From Antedon mediterranea (taxonomy: Eukaryota; Echinodermata; Crinoidea; Comatulida; Antedonidae): a stretch of 64,000 bases of DNA. A model generated the notes under the pieces. It made no database searches and had not been told where the DNA came from. It saw only the letters and a program-made list of their open reading frames with translations. The stretch is taken from the NCBI RefSeq assembly GCF_964355755.1, contig NC_092675.1, positions 21,528,912-21,592,911 on the forward strand, in the 5' to 3' direction. Shown in pieces: positions 1 to 11,715 of the stretch. The first letter of the stretch is position 1. Each line of letters begins with the position of its first letter. The position numbers and the translations under genes are program-made.

Positions 1-913
1 GCTTTACAATGGTACCAAGAACGATTTTCAAATCGCAATATGTAAATCGTAATAGTAAAATGAAAGTAACCCACTTTTTGAGTTTTTCGTAGTTTCGCGC
101 AAGAAAGTCGAGATATTCGCGATTTTGTGCAAGACATCACAATATGAAAATATCGCCCGGTGAGATCAACAAACAACGAAAAAGTTACTTACACGGCACC
201 GGTAGGCCTATAAAAACAAGTTATCACTATCGAAAAATGTATTACATTTTATAAATCATAAATCTTACATCAATGTTTCGCCAAAATCCACATAGTAAAG
301 ACACCAGGCCTAGTTAACTAGGCCTAAAGTTGGTCCGGAACCGTTTTACGACTAGGCCTAGGCTATAGCCTAGTACTACTAGCCTAGCTAGTAAACTGAT
401 GATAATATTCATACCATTTCTAAACAAGTTTGTTGCGTGAAACTCGGCCACTTACAGTGAAGCACCAAAACAATTAGGGTATACATACAATAATAAAATC
501 AAAGACTTCATACTGAAAATTCATCCATTATTTTTTATTCAGATAACAAACAAACATGCCAATCCACATAAACCTTTGTAATGCTTCGGCGGCATAGCTA
601 GCGCGCGACCGATACACAATGCGCCAAACCATCGCTGTACGCGCTACTGTGATGCGCGGTGTATGTTATTTCGACAGGTACCATTTTGACAATCGTTCGT
701 AACCAGATTAGTTACTTTCAAAAAGTAAAATATTCACGGTCCAGACCGAATATAGTGTCCATATTTATAGTATATACCAATAATTAACCTTCGTGTTTGG
801 CAGTCAAGCGTTGTGTTTCCAAAAAGGAAGATCTTCGTGTTTGGCAGTCAAAGTGTTAAACGTCAATAAAAATTTCATTTAATTCAATACAGTTAAACTA
901 CTTATTTGTATAG
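1..913. other. Non-coding sequence 5' of the first visible CFAP299 exon
   Basis: I find no convincing exon here. Because the exon at 914 starts inside a codon, this stretch should be intron of the CFAP299-like gene, with the 5' exons either hidden here or outside the window. It contains a cluster of AGGCCTA words at about 306-390 and a short duplicated phrase (cttcgtgtttggcagtcaa) at about 791 and 834. Confidence 0.5.
306..325. repeat. Perfect 20-bp palindrome of the AGGCCTA family
   Basis: The 20 bases are identical to their reverse complement: AGGCCTAGTT followed by its mirror. More AGGCCTA/TAGGCCT words follow to about 390, and the same word recurs through the window, for example near 23095-23160, 23395-23450, 30570-30650, 31245-31310, 45040-45060 and 45200-45225. 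It is a genome-wide word, not a gene-specific signal. Confidence 0.8.
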
Positions 914-2403
914 AACACTAGCAAGTTCAGGAAAGCAACTGAAAAATCCATTTCTGAAAGCATTAGCGCAGAGAGAGGAAGCAAACAGAAGCGGCAAGAT
1001 GACATCTATTATATTTATACGCGACAAAAACGGCAAAGGTCAGGAAATTTCCGGATACATAGATTTTGCGCACAGATTGAAAACCGAAGATTTCGAACCC
1101 TACTTTGCTGGAAAGAAACGATTACTTCCTAGGCCATCTGATCTTAGGTAAGCATGAACAGAAACGCAGCGGTAATAATTAAGTCACATTTTTACATTTT
1201 AACCGTGAAATAACAACAATGTTCAAATCAAACACAAACTGTATTTTAATAATGAAATTGCATACACAATGCATTACAGTGAGTCAGATGTCAATTTGAC
1301 AAATTATAACAATATTAAAACATTACACAGTTACACACGAAAATGTTTTTTTAATAAAGATAAAACACAAGGATAAAACACGCACAAATAATTATAAATT
1401 AGAAACAGAAAAAGCACTGTATTAAATATGATGTGAATTAAACTAATTATGTACATGTATCTATAAACAATAACTAAAAATAAACAACTTCACTACAATA
1501 ACATTTAAATTTCTTGATTCTAGTTTTTACAATTGGGAAACGCAAACTTCAACGTCGAATCCAACACCCAACTATCAAGTTATTGCTGAGAACGCAACAG
1601 GACTTTTATTTAAAAACAAGCGTGATAGAAAAATATTAAATGTAGACCCAAAGGTATGTTTGAATGCTTATGATTGATGTTAGTGAGCTCCCGTGTCATT
1701 TTAGGATGGTAGATTGAAGACGGAAGGACGAATGTTAAATCAACCATGTCATACAGTCTTGATAATAAACAAAATGCATGCAAAGATTAGTCTTGTCAGG
1801 ATCTAAGGAAATGTGTTCCTTTGTGGGCTAATCCTAGATATCAAGAGTTTTAATTATGCTGCATTTTTTGTTTGTTTATGTATGTGTAACTCTCGTCCAA
1901 CGCCCTGAAACGAAAGCTCACAGTTTGTTGTTCAATGCTTAACAGTAAACCAATATTGTATGTAATCCTATACAGTCTATCTAATACAACGATCCTAAAA
2001 CAGCCTTTCTGTTCACAGGCCCATAGGTACATATTTATAGAATACATAAATTGTGAATACATAAAATATACAAAACAAAAGAGTTCATCCTATGAGAAAC
2101 CTCTATTTGGGAGAGACCCCTGTTCAGTAGAAACTCCTTTCTCTTAAAACAAAGGGAAAAATAACGAAAAAAGGGCAATAATATTGCCCTTTATTGAAAC
2201 ACTTTTTTATTTTTATCCCAAAAACTCCTATTTTTAAAGTAAAGAACCTCAAATTTCATTATTATATATTTTATGTGATATTCATATTGTATTTTTTTCA
2301 ATAGGCTCCCACACCAGGTGACAACTCTACTAGAACACCTATAGACTGCCCTCAGTATATTCAAGTCGTAATCTATGATCACATCACCAGACGAAAGACG
2401 TAA
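914..2403 (+). CDS. CFAP299: Cilia- and flagella-associated protein 299-like, last three exons (partial)
   Basis: The exons are 914-1147, 1524-1653 and 2305-2403 (stop TAA 2401-2403). Acceptors and donors are canonical (tatag/, ag/gtaagc, tag/, aag/gtatgt, atag/) and the phases join cleanly. The translation carries the family's conserved blocks: [31 protein letters not shown] and KKRLLPRP in the first exon, [14 protein letters not shown] and [12 protein letters not shown] in the second, and [12 protein letters not shown] at the C-terminus. Vertebrate CFAP299 (C4orf22) is a small conserved protein tied to cilia and flagella; its biochemical role is not well defined. The N-terminal exons are not visible, so the gene starts upstream or in an unseen exon. 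It is convergent with receptor gene A and seems unrelated to the receptor cluster. Confidence 0.93.
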
Positions 2404-2548
2404 ACTTGAAGAATTTAGATTAATGAATTGAAAATATTATTATGTCTTGTACATATTTTACCTATTACTGTAAATGTATTATTAAAGTTTATATAAATCA
2501 AATGTTAACAGTGTCGTTCTGTATTAGTGGTGTCAATAAGAAGCTTTC

Positions 2549-2672
2549 GCCCCACTGGACTGTGGAGCTGTTGAGTAAAAAAGTCATACTGCACATGTGC
2601 AGAAATAATAATGGGCATGTTGGAGCATGTGCAGAATATTTATTACTCGACAGCTCTGTAGTCTAGTCGAAA
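2549..2672. repeat. Hairpin/MITE-like inverted repeat of about 125 bp
   Basis: GAGCTGTTGAGTAA at 2565-2578 is matched by its reverse complement at 2643-2656 with one mismatch. The similarity extends outward about 17 more bases with mostly transition differences, giving arms of about 31 bp around a loop of roughly 64 bp. It lies just past the CFAP299 stop, so it may be in the 3' UTR. It could be a small MITE or an RNA hairpin; no coding potential is evident. Confidence 0.5.
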
Positions 2673-3199
2673 ACGGAAGTGCCCATTTCAGTACATACAC
2701 ATTACCAATGTAACAGCATAATATTATGTTTGAGCAATTCAAATTTATTGATACATACTGTAATATGCCATATAGCTATTTAGCAGGCTTTGATTGGGAT
2801 TACAACATGTAGGAAGTGAAAATAAACTTACTCCATTGTTAAAGAAAACGAAATATGTTTGCAGAACGGATGTATTTAGAGTGGCAGTCTCTTCCCTAGT
2901 TTCTCAAGTCATACTTTCAACCAAGACGATCAATCTTTAATTTTAACGTATACTTATTTACTTGCGATTATAATACATTTAAAAGCACATTTGATTTAAT
3001 TTACAGCAAATATGGCTTTCCGTGTGCACTACCAATTAGTTTTTAATGGGCGTTTATTCGAGCGAGGCGGTACGGTCAATGCATTATACGAACAATTTGC
3101 TGTATATATTTTGTGTATTATTCGAGTGAGGGTGAGGAGTGTTTATTGGAATAAATATATTTTCTTGCACACTTGTATCGTTGTGCATGGAATGTATAC

Positions 3200-6100
3200 T
3201 CATGCTTTAGGTATCACGTAGATGTTATCTTGAGACGGAGAGATATCTTCGTATTCGTCATCATAAACTCCTGGAGAGCAGTCGTCTTTTTCTGACATCT
3301 TCGACACCTGATAACTGCCATCTTTTAAACGTATCAATCTATTACCTTTTGAAGCAGAGATATCTTCGTATTCGTCATCATCAACTCCTGGAGAGCAGTC
3401 GTCTTTTTCTGACATCTTCGAAACCTCATAACTGCCATCTCTTACCAATCTATTATTTTGAGAAGAAGACATATCTTCGTATTCATCATCATATATTCCT
3501 CCTGGACAACATTCGTTTTCTTCTGGCGACTTCGACGACTTACAACTATTGTCTTCCATAGGTACCAAGTAGAGAGTATCTTGATTGTTAGGAGTTTTAT
3601 CTGGATGGAGAATAGTTTCGTAGATATCTTCATCAATTCCTGCACATCCGTCATCAACATCTTGATAGACATCTTCATCTGTCTGACCAATTATAGTACG
3701 TTTGATAAATGATGTCTCGTGACCAGTTTGAATATACGTATTACTAAGACCCTTCTCTGAAGGCATGTTCGGATTGTCTGCTAAATCACATACATGCTTT
3801 CTTCCTCGTTGCTTTTTATGACGACAGATTACAGTTATAAGACATACCGTGGCTGCCAGAATAAATAGAAGCACCCCAGCGCCAACATAGATGAAACTAT
3901 AAAGTAAAAAAAACAATATGGTTTTGAAGAAAAACTTAAAATATAATTTGATCAATCATTCGCTTTCGTCCTAGTTGGAATCAAGCTTAAGGGTGGGATA
4001 CATTACATCTACAATAGCTTACTTAACATACTGAAGCCATGGTTGATTTTCCATTACGTCAATATGAACCAATACAAAATCCGTTTTTGTGTTTCCGATA
4101 ACGTCGGTGGCTCGAATCCAAATTTGGTATGTTCCAGATTCTTCTTCGTCTTTAAAGTAAATATCGACAATGTCTTTCTATAAATTGCAAGCAAATTGAA
4201 TTATTAGAATGCTTTAAAATAGTTTATAAAGACCTGTTTAAACACCTTTCTTACAGAAACAAATACAATTATTAGATAAACAAAAGGTTAATTCTTTGCT
4301 ATATTTTGTTTCTGATTTATATTTAGCTTCGTTTGTTACATCTTTGCTCCAATAAACAGGCCTCTATGGTATTGTATTTTATATTGAAAGTAGGCTTACT
4401 GTGTTGTTTGAATAATTACTACAATACTGTATAAAAATAGAAAAAATTATATGTTAAGGTAACCTACAAGTTTTGTTATATCTTTCCAATCTGGTTTCAG
4501 TAACGTTTCTCCTTCAGTGTCATCCTTTAAAAGTCCGAATTCAAACTTGATAATTCCATTTATATTATTAATAGCTGATACGGGACGCCCCGATGGATGT
4601 GCCTCTGAATCGTAATCCAATGTGACGTCATCATCGGTTTTAATTGCAAGTAAAAGACTTTCGTTCATGTGGAGTTTGTTTATGAAGTGACCCTTCCATG
4701 ATAACGTTACCTAAAAAATATATATACATTACCGAACGTTAATTTTATACTTGTAAACATTACGATGCATAGGAATGATAAATATATAGATAATAATGAA
4801 ACACCTTTAATCATGAAAATGTTTCCGAAAATGAAATGAATTATTATGTTGATACCGAAATAAAACTAGAAACCCTCCTTGCCACCATGTTCCAATGGTC
4901 CTTTTAAACAAATTTGACCAATATTCTGATGAAGCGCTTGCCAGAGGTAGTGATTTTTTAAACGAATGTTATAAGAAAAATATAGAGCAAGCAACTCAAT
5001 ATATTATTCAATGGATTATATAAATATATTGCTATCTTTGAAGAAATTGATAGTCAAACCTAAAAAAAAGAAAATGTTTTTTAACGAATAATATTTCGTG
5101 TATCGCTGATTATATAATAATAAAAATTCAGAAAAATAACGTACAGCTTCGTTTTTAAAGACTGACAATGTGCTATTGTCTATAATTGAGTCTTCACCAA
5201 CTGTCAGATAGATTGGATTATCGTCAATGATACTGATTACACTTTGGTTATCATAAATAAAACAACGCCGTGCATTACGTGTGTTTCCAGCGACATCATC
5301 AACCGTCAATATGACACAGTAAACACCTGTTATATTAAAGAACAATAAGTTGTTGTGTAAGGTTCGTATTGGGGTGACTTTGAAAAGGGCGACTTTGTAA
5401 AGGGGCGACTTGATCACTCCCTATCACTAGGCTTAATTCTAAGCACAATGCAAAGTTTTTTATGGAAATAACAGTATTTTAAAAATAGATACAACTTCTG
5501 ATTTAAATGTATTTACAATTGAAAAAAAAAATGGTTATTGAAAATAGATTACATCCGTTGATGACCACATGAACTTAAAAGCAAACTCACCAGTTGATGT
5601 CAGTTTAAATGTCACACGATATTCCCCATTTCTCTGTATATAATTTAGAGGACCAAAATCATCTTTGGGAATTAAAATATCATTTTTTGCTGCCATTTTG
5701 AAAACGCGGCACTTGTAAGGTTGTGCTGTCAATCCAGAAATATAGTCAGTCCATGCCGTCCAACTAATATTAACTTCATTCTAGAAAGAAACATAGCAGT
5801 GTTTTTTATCTGCACATATAAATAAAATAATAAAAAGGTATTTATTGAAGTACAAACACACCGTGTGTGTTAGTCATATTGAACACAACACGTTTTAAAA
5901 CACTGGTCTATAATGCAGAGTAACAATGTATTGTTACCAAGTAGTATAAAGTAAAAACTAGGAAGATACCCAAATCTCGTACAATAAATATTTTATTTTG
6001 GGGCAGAAACAAGAACTTTTTCCGTTTATTTTTATACAAATCTGGAATACTGTAAATTTAAGAATACTCATCTTCAGCTACAGTTACTCTAATTATATAC

Positions 6101-9100
6101 ATTTAATACAGTCAAGCATAGAATAATAAATCATTATCCCTAGTTCTATCACAGCAAGCTGTCGTTTGACTAGACTACAATATTTGTACTCTTGTGTATA
6201 TATTACCATTCTCGTATATGGATCACCAATGTCTAATGCATTCCCAACGCATGGAACATTTCTCGTAACAGAGCAATGTGTCGGCGGTTCAATATCAACC
6301 ATTACATTCACATACATAGTTATACTTTTTCCTTCATAATATTCACGTTCAGTAAGATCACCAGTAAGTGAAAAGTTCTTCAGGTGAAGATATCCACCAT
6401 TTGTCGAATCTGCTGTTAAGATCAAACTAAACCCACTCAACGATATTAGTGTCGTTAATTATTTTCATTAAGAATATTATACGTATTAGTTAATTGTATA
6501 GTTACTACGAAGTAGCTTTGTGTGGTGTAGATAAGTCAATTGATCAGATGTTTTGCCCTGCTCTGACTTGCATACTCCGTCAGAAAACACAATTACATTA
6601 ATATACTTACTTTATTTGTTTATTGAGAGGTTTAAATAATACACAATGGTCTGGCGTAAAAGATGGGTCTTAGTGCCAACCACAAATTCATAAAGTCTTT
6701 AAGTCTACTGATAAACATTGTTTTATTCAACACTTATATTAATCTGTCATCGTAGATTCTTTTCAAACTGCTGGTCAAATTTTGAACGATATCTTTACTA
6801 TATTGTGTTAACTCTCCTTTGTTATTACAAATGTTTGTTTTTTTGACAAAAATAAGTAAAAATACCAAAATAACCTACAAAACTATTAATATTACCTAAT
6901 ATGATTGACAGTTTTGAAGTATTGCGCACATTGGTAATCAAGGAAGCCCAATAGCTAATAATAGCTTATTTGCATAATTCAGTAGGCTCTATATCAAATC
7001 CGGAATAAATACTGTAGACCATACCTGTCACCGTGTCGAAGTTGTTCATTCAAATTTTCAAAGGCATCACAGGAATACAGCCCCTGCTTTGGATTGTCTA
7101 GGCCAATGTTACCACCGCAATTTATATTTCCACTGCCAACAGCTTTATCTTCTACAAATAAAAATAAAAGCACCTACACTGATTTTTAGATTAATCTTAC
7201 TATTTAATATCTTATTTAACATATTAACGATTAATCTTTTTTTATTTAAATGATCTAAAAAATGTAGGGTGGCCACTGACTTAACTAGATACTATAACCA
7301 GATACTGTTTTACTAGGTAAAGGAATATCTATTATATTAAATTATTGTGCATCATTCTATCATACATTATTAGATATACACATACATAAATAAAATAAAT
7401 ACAAGTACAAAACTGACTCTCTTAACTACAATTATATACTGTATTATCAAAGCTGTACAGAACCATAAGAACACTTCTCTCACCTCGGATATGTTTCCAA
7501 TAAAAAGAAGAAGACGTAATACCAACTCTGTAATCGTAGATATAATATGGAAATGGATATTCATCCGACGAAGGACCAGAAAAGCTCGTTTGCCACTTGA
7601 TGGAAAATGCATTACCGTCAACTGATGAATAGCTGTATGTGTGTGACGCAGTTGAATACACGCAAGGTAGGTCAATGGAAGATATTCCATTACATTGTAG
7701 AGATATTGAACAATTTGTTACTTTTGGTGGCACAGTGACTGTAAATTAGGATATCAGAAAGTAAGTATTTAAGGAATTAGTGTTTGATACTAAAAAAAAC
7801 ATAATTTGTTCAATTGTTTAAACGACACACCAGTAACAAATGATGCACAATTGTATCTTGGTAATTTTCGACAATTATTCACTTATATTCATTATTTTGG
7901 GGGACATTTTGTTCCATGTGATTTCAGGAATCAAACAGAATATTTATTTAATCCAATTCAAATAACAAAAATCTACCTCACTTAATTATACAGGCTCTTA
8001 TAAAATATACCTTATTTATATTTGTTTTTACTTCTTTTAAATTACATTATTAACTTGTCACAGAAATTTGAATTTTGATTTTCCATAGAATAAAATAACT
8101 TACTGTTCATGCAGTTGTCTTTGTCATCGAACTCGAAATCACAGTAACATTTATACGTATCATCACCTATGAGACCACAAGTACCCGGATAACACGACTT
8201 GCTATCACTTCTCAATGAACACGTTCCTTTAAAATAATATCGAGTAAATGACTAGTTGATCCTCAATAGATTTAGAAAAAAACAAGGCCATATACATGGC
8301 TGCAGTCGCGTGCTCAAGTTAGTGTTTACCGACCAACCGACCGACCAACCGACATAGTGAGCTGTAGAGTCGCGTTGCACGCGACTAAATACACACAAAA
8401 ACACTGAATAGTAATACTGATGCGATGATAAAAAGAATAAAGACAAATAAATGAGAAAAAGCAATATACATCAAAGTTAAACACTTACGTCCGGTACACT
8501 CGTTGATACCAGGAAGCGATGAATACCCACTGCAGCAATGACATGTATTTGAATAAACTGTTCTGTACCTAGTGACCGATCGATATGCTTTTCTATAATA
8601 ATTAGACAAACAAGTAGAGTATCAGGAATAAAAGTATAGTTTTGTTCCACAATGAATAAGTAAAGGTTTTTGTGTATCAAATTTATACATAATTCCAAAA
8701 AAATAATACAGATGCTGGACATTATAGCCCTATGTAATAATGATAATACTATGCATGGACTTATATGGCGCTTTTAACTTAAGTGAGAAAGTGCTTGGAT
8801 TATGGATTAAAAAAATTAAAAGACTATAATTACAAGAAAATACATGATGATATGATGTCTAATTTGTAATTTGTTAAGAACATGTCGTATATAAGTGAAA
8901 AAAGGCAAAAATTATTAAAAACCAAGGCCACAATTACACCAAAATAAAAGAAATGACTAATAAACGACACCAACAATACAACATACAAGTATAGCGTTTT
9001 CAGATATTTCCTAAAAAGTTCAACATTTGGCAGAAGTTCGAAAAAATAAAATGTCATTTGTTCATAAAATTGTCACCAAGATCGTTATTACTGATGAAAT

Positions 9101-9658
9101 GAATATGCAGTATTTGTATCACCATTAAACTGTGCTATTTGAAAATATTATCACAACTCACCGGTAACGAGTTCTCCTACAACGGTCCCAACCAAAAGCG
9201 CCACACTTAGTGTATGTCGTATAACTTGACGAATATGACTGGCTGGTGCTGTACGCCTCTGATGAACTTACTAGTGTAGTACATACGTTTTTCCTTTATT
9301 TTGTTACAAAAGAACATGGAAATGTACGTTTATTCATTATTGCTTCTTTTCCCCTTTAATTGAAATTAATTTTTCAAATTCTGTATTTGAAAAGCAGTGT
9401 TAAAAACACAAAGGATTAATTACAATTCAAATAGAAACAGTTGCACGGCATCAGAAGGGTTTATGTAAATAGAAAAACAGATCTTCTTTCAAAGTAGTGT
9501 GATATGCAAGTATTTATTATTATAAACATAAAATAAAAAAAAAATTGTCTTAAAGTTAAGCTCTTAAACATTATTACTAACCCATTTGGATTCAAAGTAT
9601 GCACGTGATTCCATAAAACTATATTGAAAACTACGAGAACCAAGTAACGGAGTGCCAT
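3200..9658 (-). CDS. Receptor A: EMI/EGF-like single-pass receptor with acidic YED(I/M) repeat tail
   Basis: The coding exons in transcript order are 9582-9658, 9162-9293, 8489-8592, 8104-8226, 7484-7738, 7025-7151, 6207-6426, 5591-5780, 5145-5326, 4468-4710, 4023-4177 and 3200-3896. They sum to 2505 nt, in frame throughout, giving 834 aa. Residues 1-25 are a signal peptide (MALRYLVLVVFNIVLW). Residues about 27-104 form an EMI domain (NVC start, CGAFGWDRC, YRTVY, CCSGY), like Draper/CED-1/MEGF10. About 105-145 is an EGF-like module. About 146-602 is a cysteine-poor ectodomain of FN3/HYR-like repeats (ISWTAW, VDDVAGNTRNARR, WIRATDVIGNT). A transmembrane helix starts near 603 and is followed by a basic stop-transfer. 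The cytoplasmic tail has YQDV, YETI and three acidic DDEYED(I/M) units. I infer an engulfment or innate-immune receptor; the ligand is unknown. I chose this ATG because it opens the signal exon right after an acceptor. Confidence 0.85.
3240..3480 (-). repeat. Tandem coding repeats of about 118 nt in the tail of receptor A
   Basis: Two nearly identical blocks start at about 3240 and 3358, and a third, more diverged copy starts near 3470. Each encodes an acidic run plus YED(I/M), a short spacer and SY(E/Q)VSKMSEKDDCSPG. The high nucleotide identity of the first two copies implies recent duplication inside the exon. Each unit adds two tyrosines, and the acidic residues just before YxxI resemble the hemITAM context seen in Dectin-1-type receptors. 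Confidence 0.75.
8281..8390. mobile_element. AGTCGCGT/ACCGACC dispersed element, copy 1
   Basis: It lies in an intron of receptor A. It has AGTCGCGTGC at 8304-8313, a (CCGACCAA)n-type run, and then AGTCGCGT-TGC-ACGCGACT at 8368-8386, a perfect 8-bp stem. Copies with the same opening (aaggccatatacatggctgc), run and end occur at 10966-11142, 43692-43782 and 44256-44362. It is a short non-coding interspersed repeat, MITE-like or SINE-like, whose insertion mechanism cannot be decided here. Confidence 0.6.
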
Positions 9659-10192
9659 TCTGTAAAGTAGAAGTAAAATGGTTAAAGTCAGTGTCACGCA
9701 TGAATTAGGCTCTATTCTAAAATTAAGTTCCTAACTTAATTTTCCATCAGTAGACAGAAAAACTAGTTTATTTTACAAAAATTCAATCGCGTTACAATGA
9801 GACACACTTATATGTTGATTATTATCTTTATTTTGGGGGGTTTTCCAAATAGAGAAAGTGTGTCAAAAACATTTTGACCAAATTACATCATGTGACCATT
9901 GTTTCGATACTTCATTTCCTCGTCGGAAAGAGTTTAGTTTCTATAGCTTAGTAAAAGCAGTTTGTTGTCGCTACCCATATATATTATTACAGAAACAATT
10001 AGGCCTACTCTGAATGTTCAAGCCTCTTCGTATATAAGTACAACAAAGCAATATTATAATATTACACCTACTATATTGGAACCGTACGGATATTGTACAA
10101 TATAGATAGGCCTATAAATCGTCTTTATACGAGGGCTCTTTGTAACTTAAGAATCAGGTACTAATGCGGCTCAGTCAAATAGTTTAACTTAC

Positions 10193-10296
10193 CAACATGA
10201 GATCGGCTAATTCTCAGCTTAGAAACTTGACTGAAGAAACTGGAGTAGAAAATTGATACCACTGGATGTAGACACTACATTTTACGACGAGGAAAT
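10193..10296 (-). promoter_or_regulatory. Candidate non-coding first exon and proximal promoter of receptor A (proximal copy)
   Basis: A canonical donor (ttg/gtaagt) faces the gene at 10192/10193. The exon resembles those at 10607, 18436 and 61170. The signal-peptide exon of receptor A begins one base upstream of its ATG, directly after an acceptor, so a 5' UTR exon must lie upstream. A GAGGAAAT box (10289-10296, + strand), an ETS/PU.1-type core, sits 96 bp upstream of the donor. The start site itself is not visible; I see no clear TATA box. Confidence 0.5.
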
Positions 10297-10606
10297 GAAG
10301 CATCAATCAATACATAAAATGCTAATAATGCTAATAATTTGTGTTTAAATAAACAATAGGCCTACATTATTGTCAACAAATGATATCATTAGGTTAATGT
10401 TCGAAACCTTACTTCTTCGTCAAAAAGAATTAGTTTAAATAGCATAATGATTGATTAAATACAATTGCTGTCTAGTAAGTCTAGTCTATCAAGGAATTCA
10501 TGTAATAACATAGCTTATTGAACGTCATTCTAAACTAGTTGATTTACCAATTCTGATAAGAAAATTAAACGGCTAATATTGTTGGTTATTAAACAGTTAA
10601 ACTCAC

Positions 10607-10740
10607 CATATGAGATTAGGTAATTTCCAGCTTAGTTTGAAACCTGCAGACCTGACAAATGTTAGTAATCCACTGAAACACGGTATGTAAAATGAAACCA
10701 CCGGATGTATACAAACGAATGGTTTTTCCAACGAGGAAAT
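10607..10740 (-). promoter_or_regulatory. Second candidate first exon and promoter of receptor A (distal copy)
   Basis: This is a diverged duplicate of the 10193 exon: the same CTAAGCTG...CTCAT core ends at a donor (atg/gtgagt) at 10606/10607, with a GAGGAAAT box at 10733-10740. It could be an alternative promoter for receptor A or a leftover of a tandem duplication. Confidence 0.45.
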
Positions 10741-11715
10741 AATTATATGCTGCTTCAACAGTCATATGTAACATTACCTGATCCGAAGTTTCTAAAAACA
10801 ACCCCTAATGGGGACACGATCTGTTCAATATTCAAAGCTTGGTTTCTATATCGCTATCGCTATCTCCAACTTTATTGTATCAATATGGTACTACAGTACG
10901 CATGCGCATTGTCACCAAAACAACAACAACAACGTCCTGTTCTTAGACGTCGAGTTGTAATTTAAACAAGGCCAACAGCCATGAGTCGCGTGCTCTCAGA
11001 AAAAAATGAACTTTCAAAAAGTAATGTACATCAAAACAGTTCAAAAAGTACAGAAAAGCGATAAAACGCATAGTGATACCGGACCGACAGACAGACCGAC
11101 AGACCGACAGACCGACATAGTGAACTATTGAGTCTAAAAATACTGCAATAATGCAAAAGGCATTGAAATATAAGCCTACCTAGCTTGTGGTCCGGACACT
11201 ATTGTACCATTGGATGCATTCTCACAGTACAACCCACTTTTCTTAACTACATACATTGCTTTTAATTCTGATGTATTTGAATTCCTGTAGACTTTTGTCG
11301 TAGAGACAACAATTAACGGAATTTATTTAGAAGTTGGTCGCTGCCATCATCGCGATATTTGTGGACGAAAAAACAGACGGACATACTTCCGCGACTGAAA
11401 GTCAGTGAGTGATCCTAGTATAGTTACGACTTAACAAAAATGTATGATATTGATTCATTTATTATTTTAATACAACTTGTAATTCGTTTATATACAGGAG
11501 TTTAACTTACTTTTTTTGATGAAATAAACACATTTCTATGACATTGGTAGTACCATGGTGTTAATATCTGTCAAACTAGTTTGACAACAAAAAGTGTGAT
11601 GTACCCAAATATGGTAGTAATATGACATGGGCACATCATATTTTTGTCACATAAAGTTTGATAGAGACTTGATTTTCAACTATGGTATGGTGTGTAGACC
11701 CATCTTTAAATCTTT
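10741..11715. other. Intergenic between receptor A promoter and receptor B 3' end
   Basis: I see no exon. It holds copy 2 of the AGTCGCGT family (10966-11142) with a (GACAGACC)n run near 11085-11120, and a perfect 16-bp palindrome GTCAAACTAGTTTGAC at 11570-11585 within a sequence rich in short inverted repeats (about 11540-11700). Confidence 0.5.
10966..11142. mobile_element. AGTCGCGT/ACCGACC dispersed element, copy 2 (longer variant)
   Basis: It opens with aaggccaacagccatgagtcgcgtgctc, carries about 90 extra internal bases, then the (gaccgaca)n run and a diverged cgacatagtgaactattgagtc end. It lacks the perfect terminal stem of copy 1. Confidence 0.5.

Noticed and set aside
8300-8386. CRISPR-like or satellite array from the ACCGACC repeats
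   Set aside because: There are no unique spacers and the units are 4 or 8 bp; this is a simple repeat inside a eukaryotic element.
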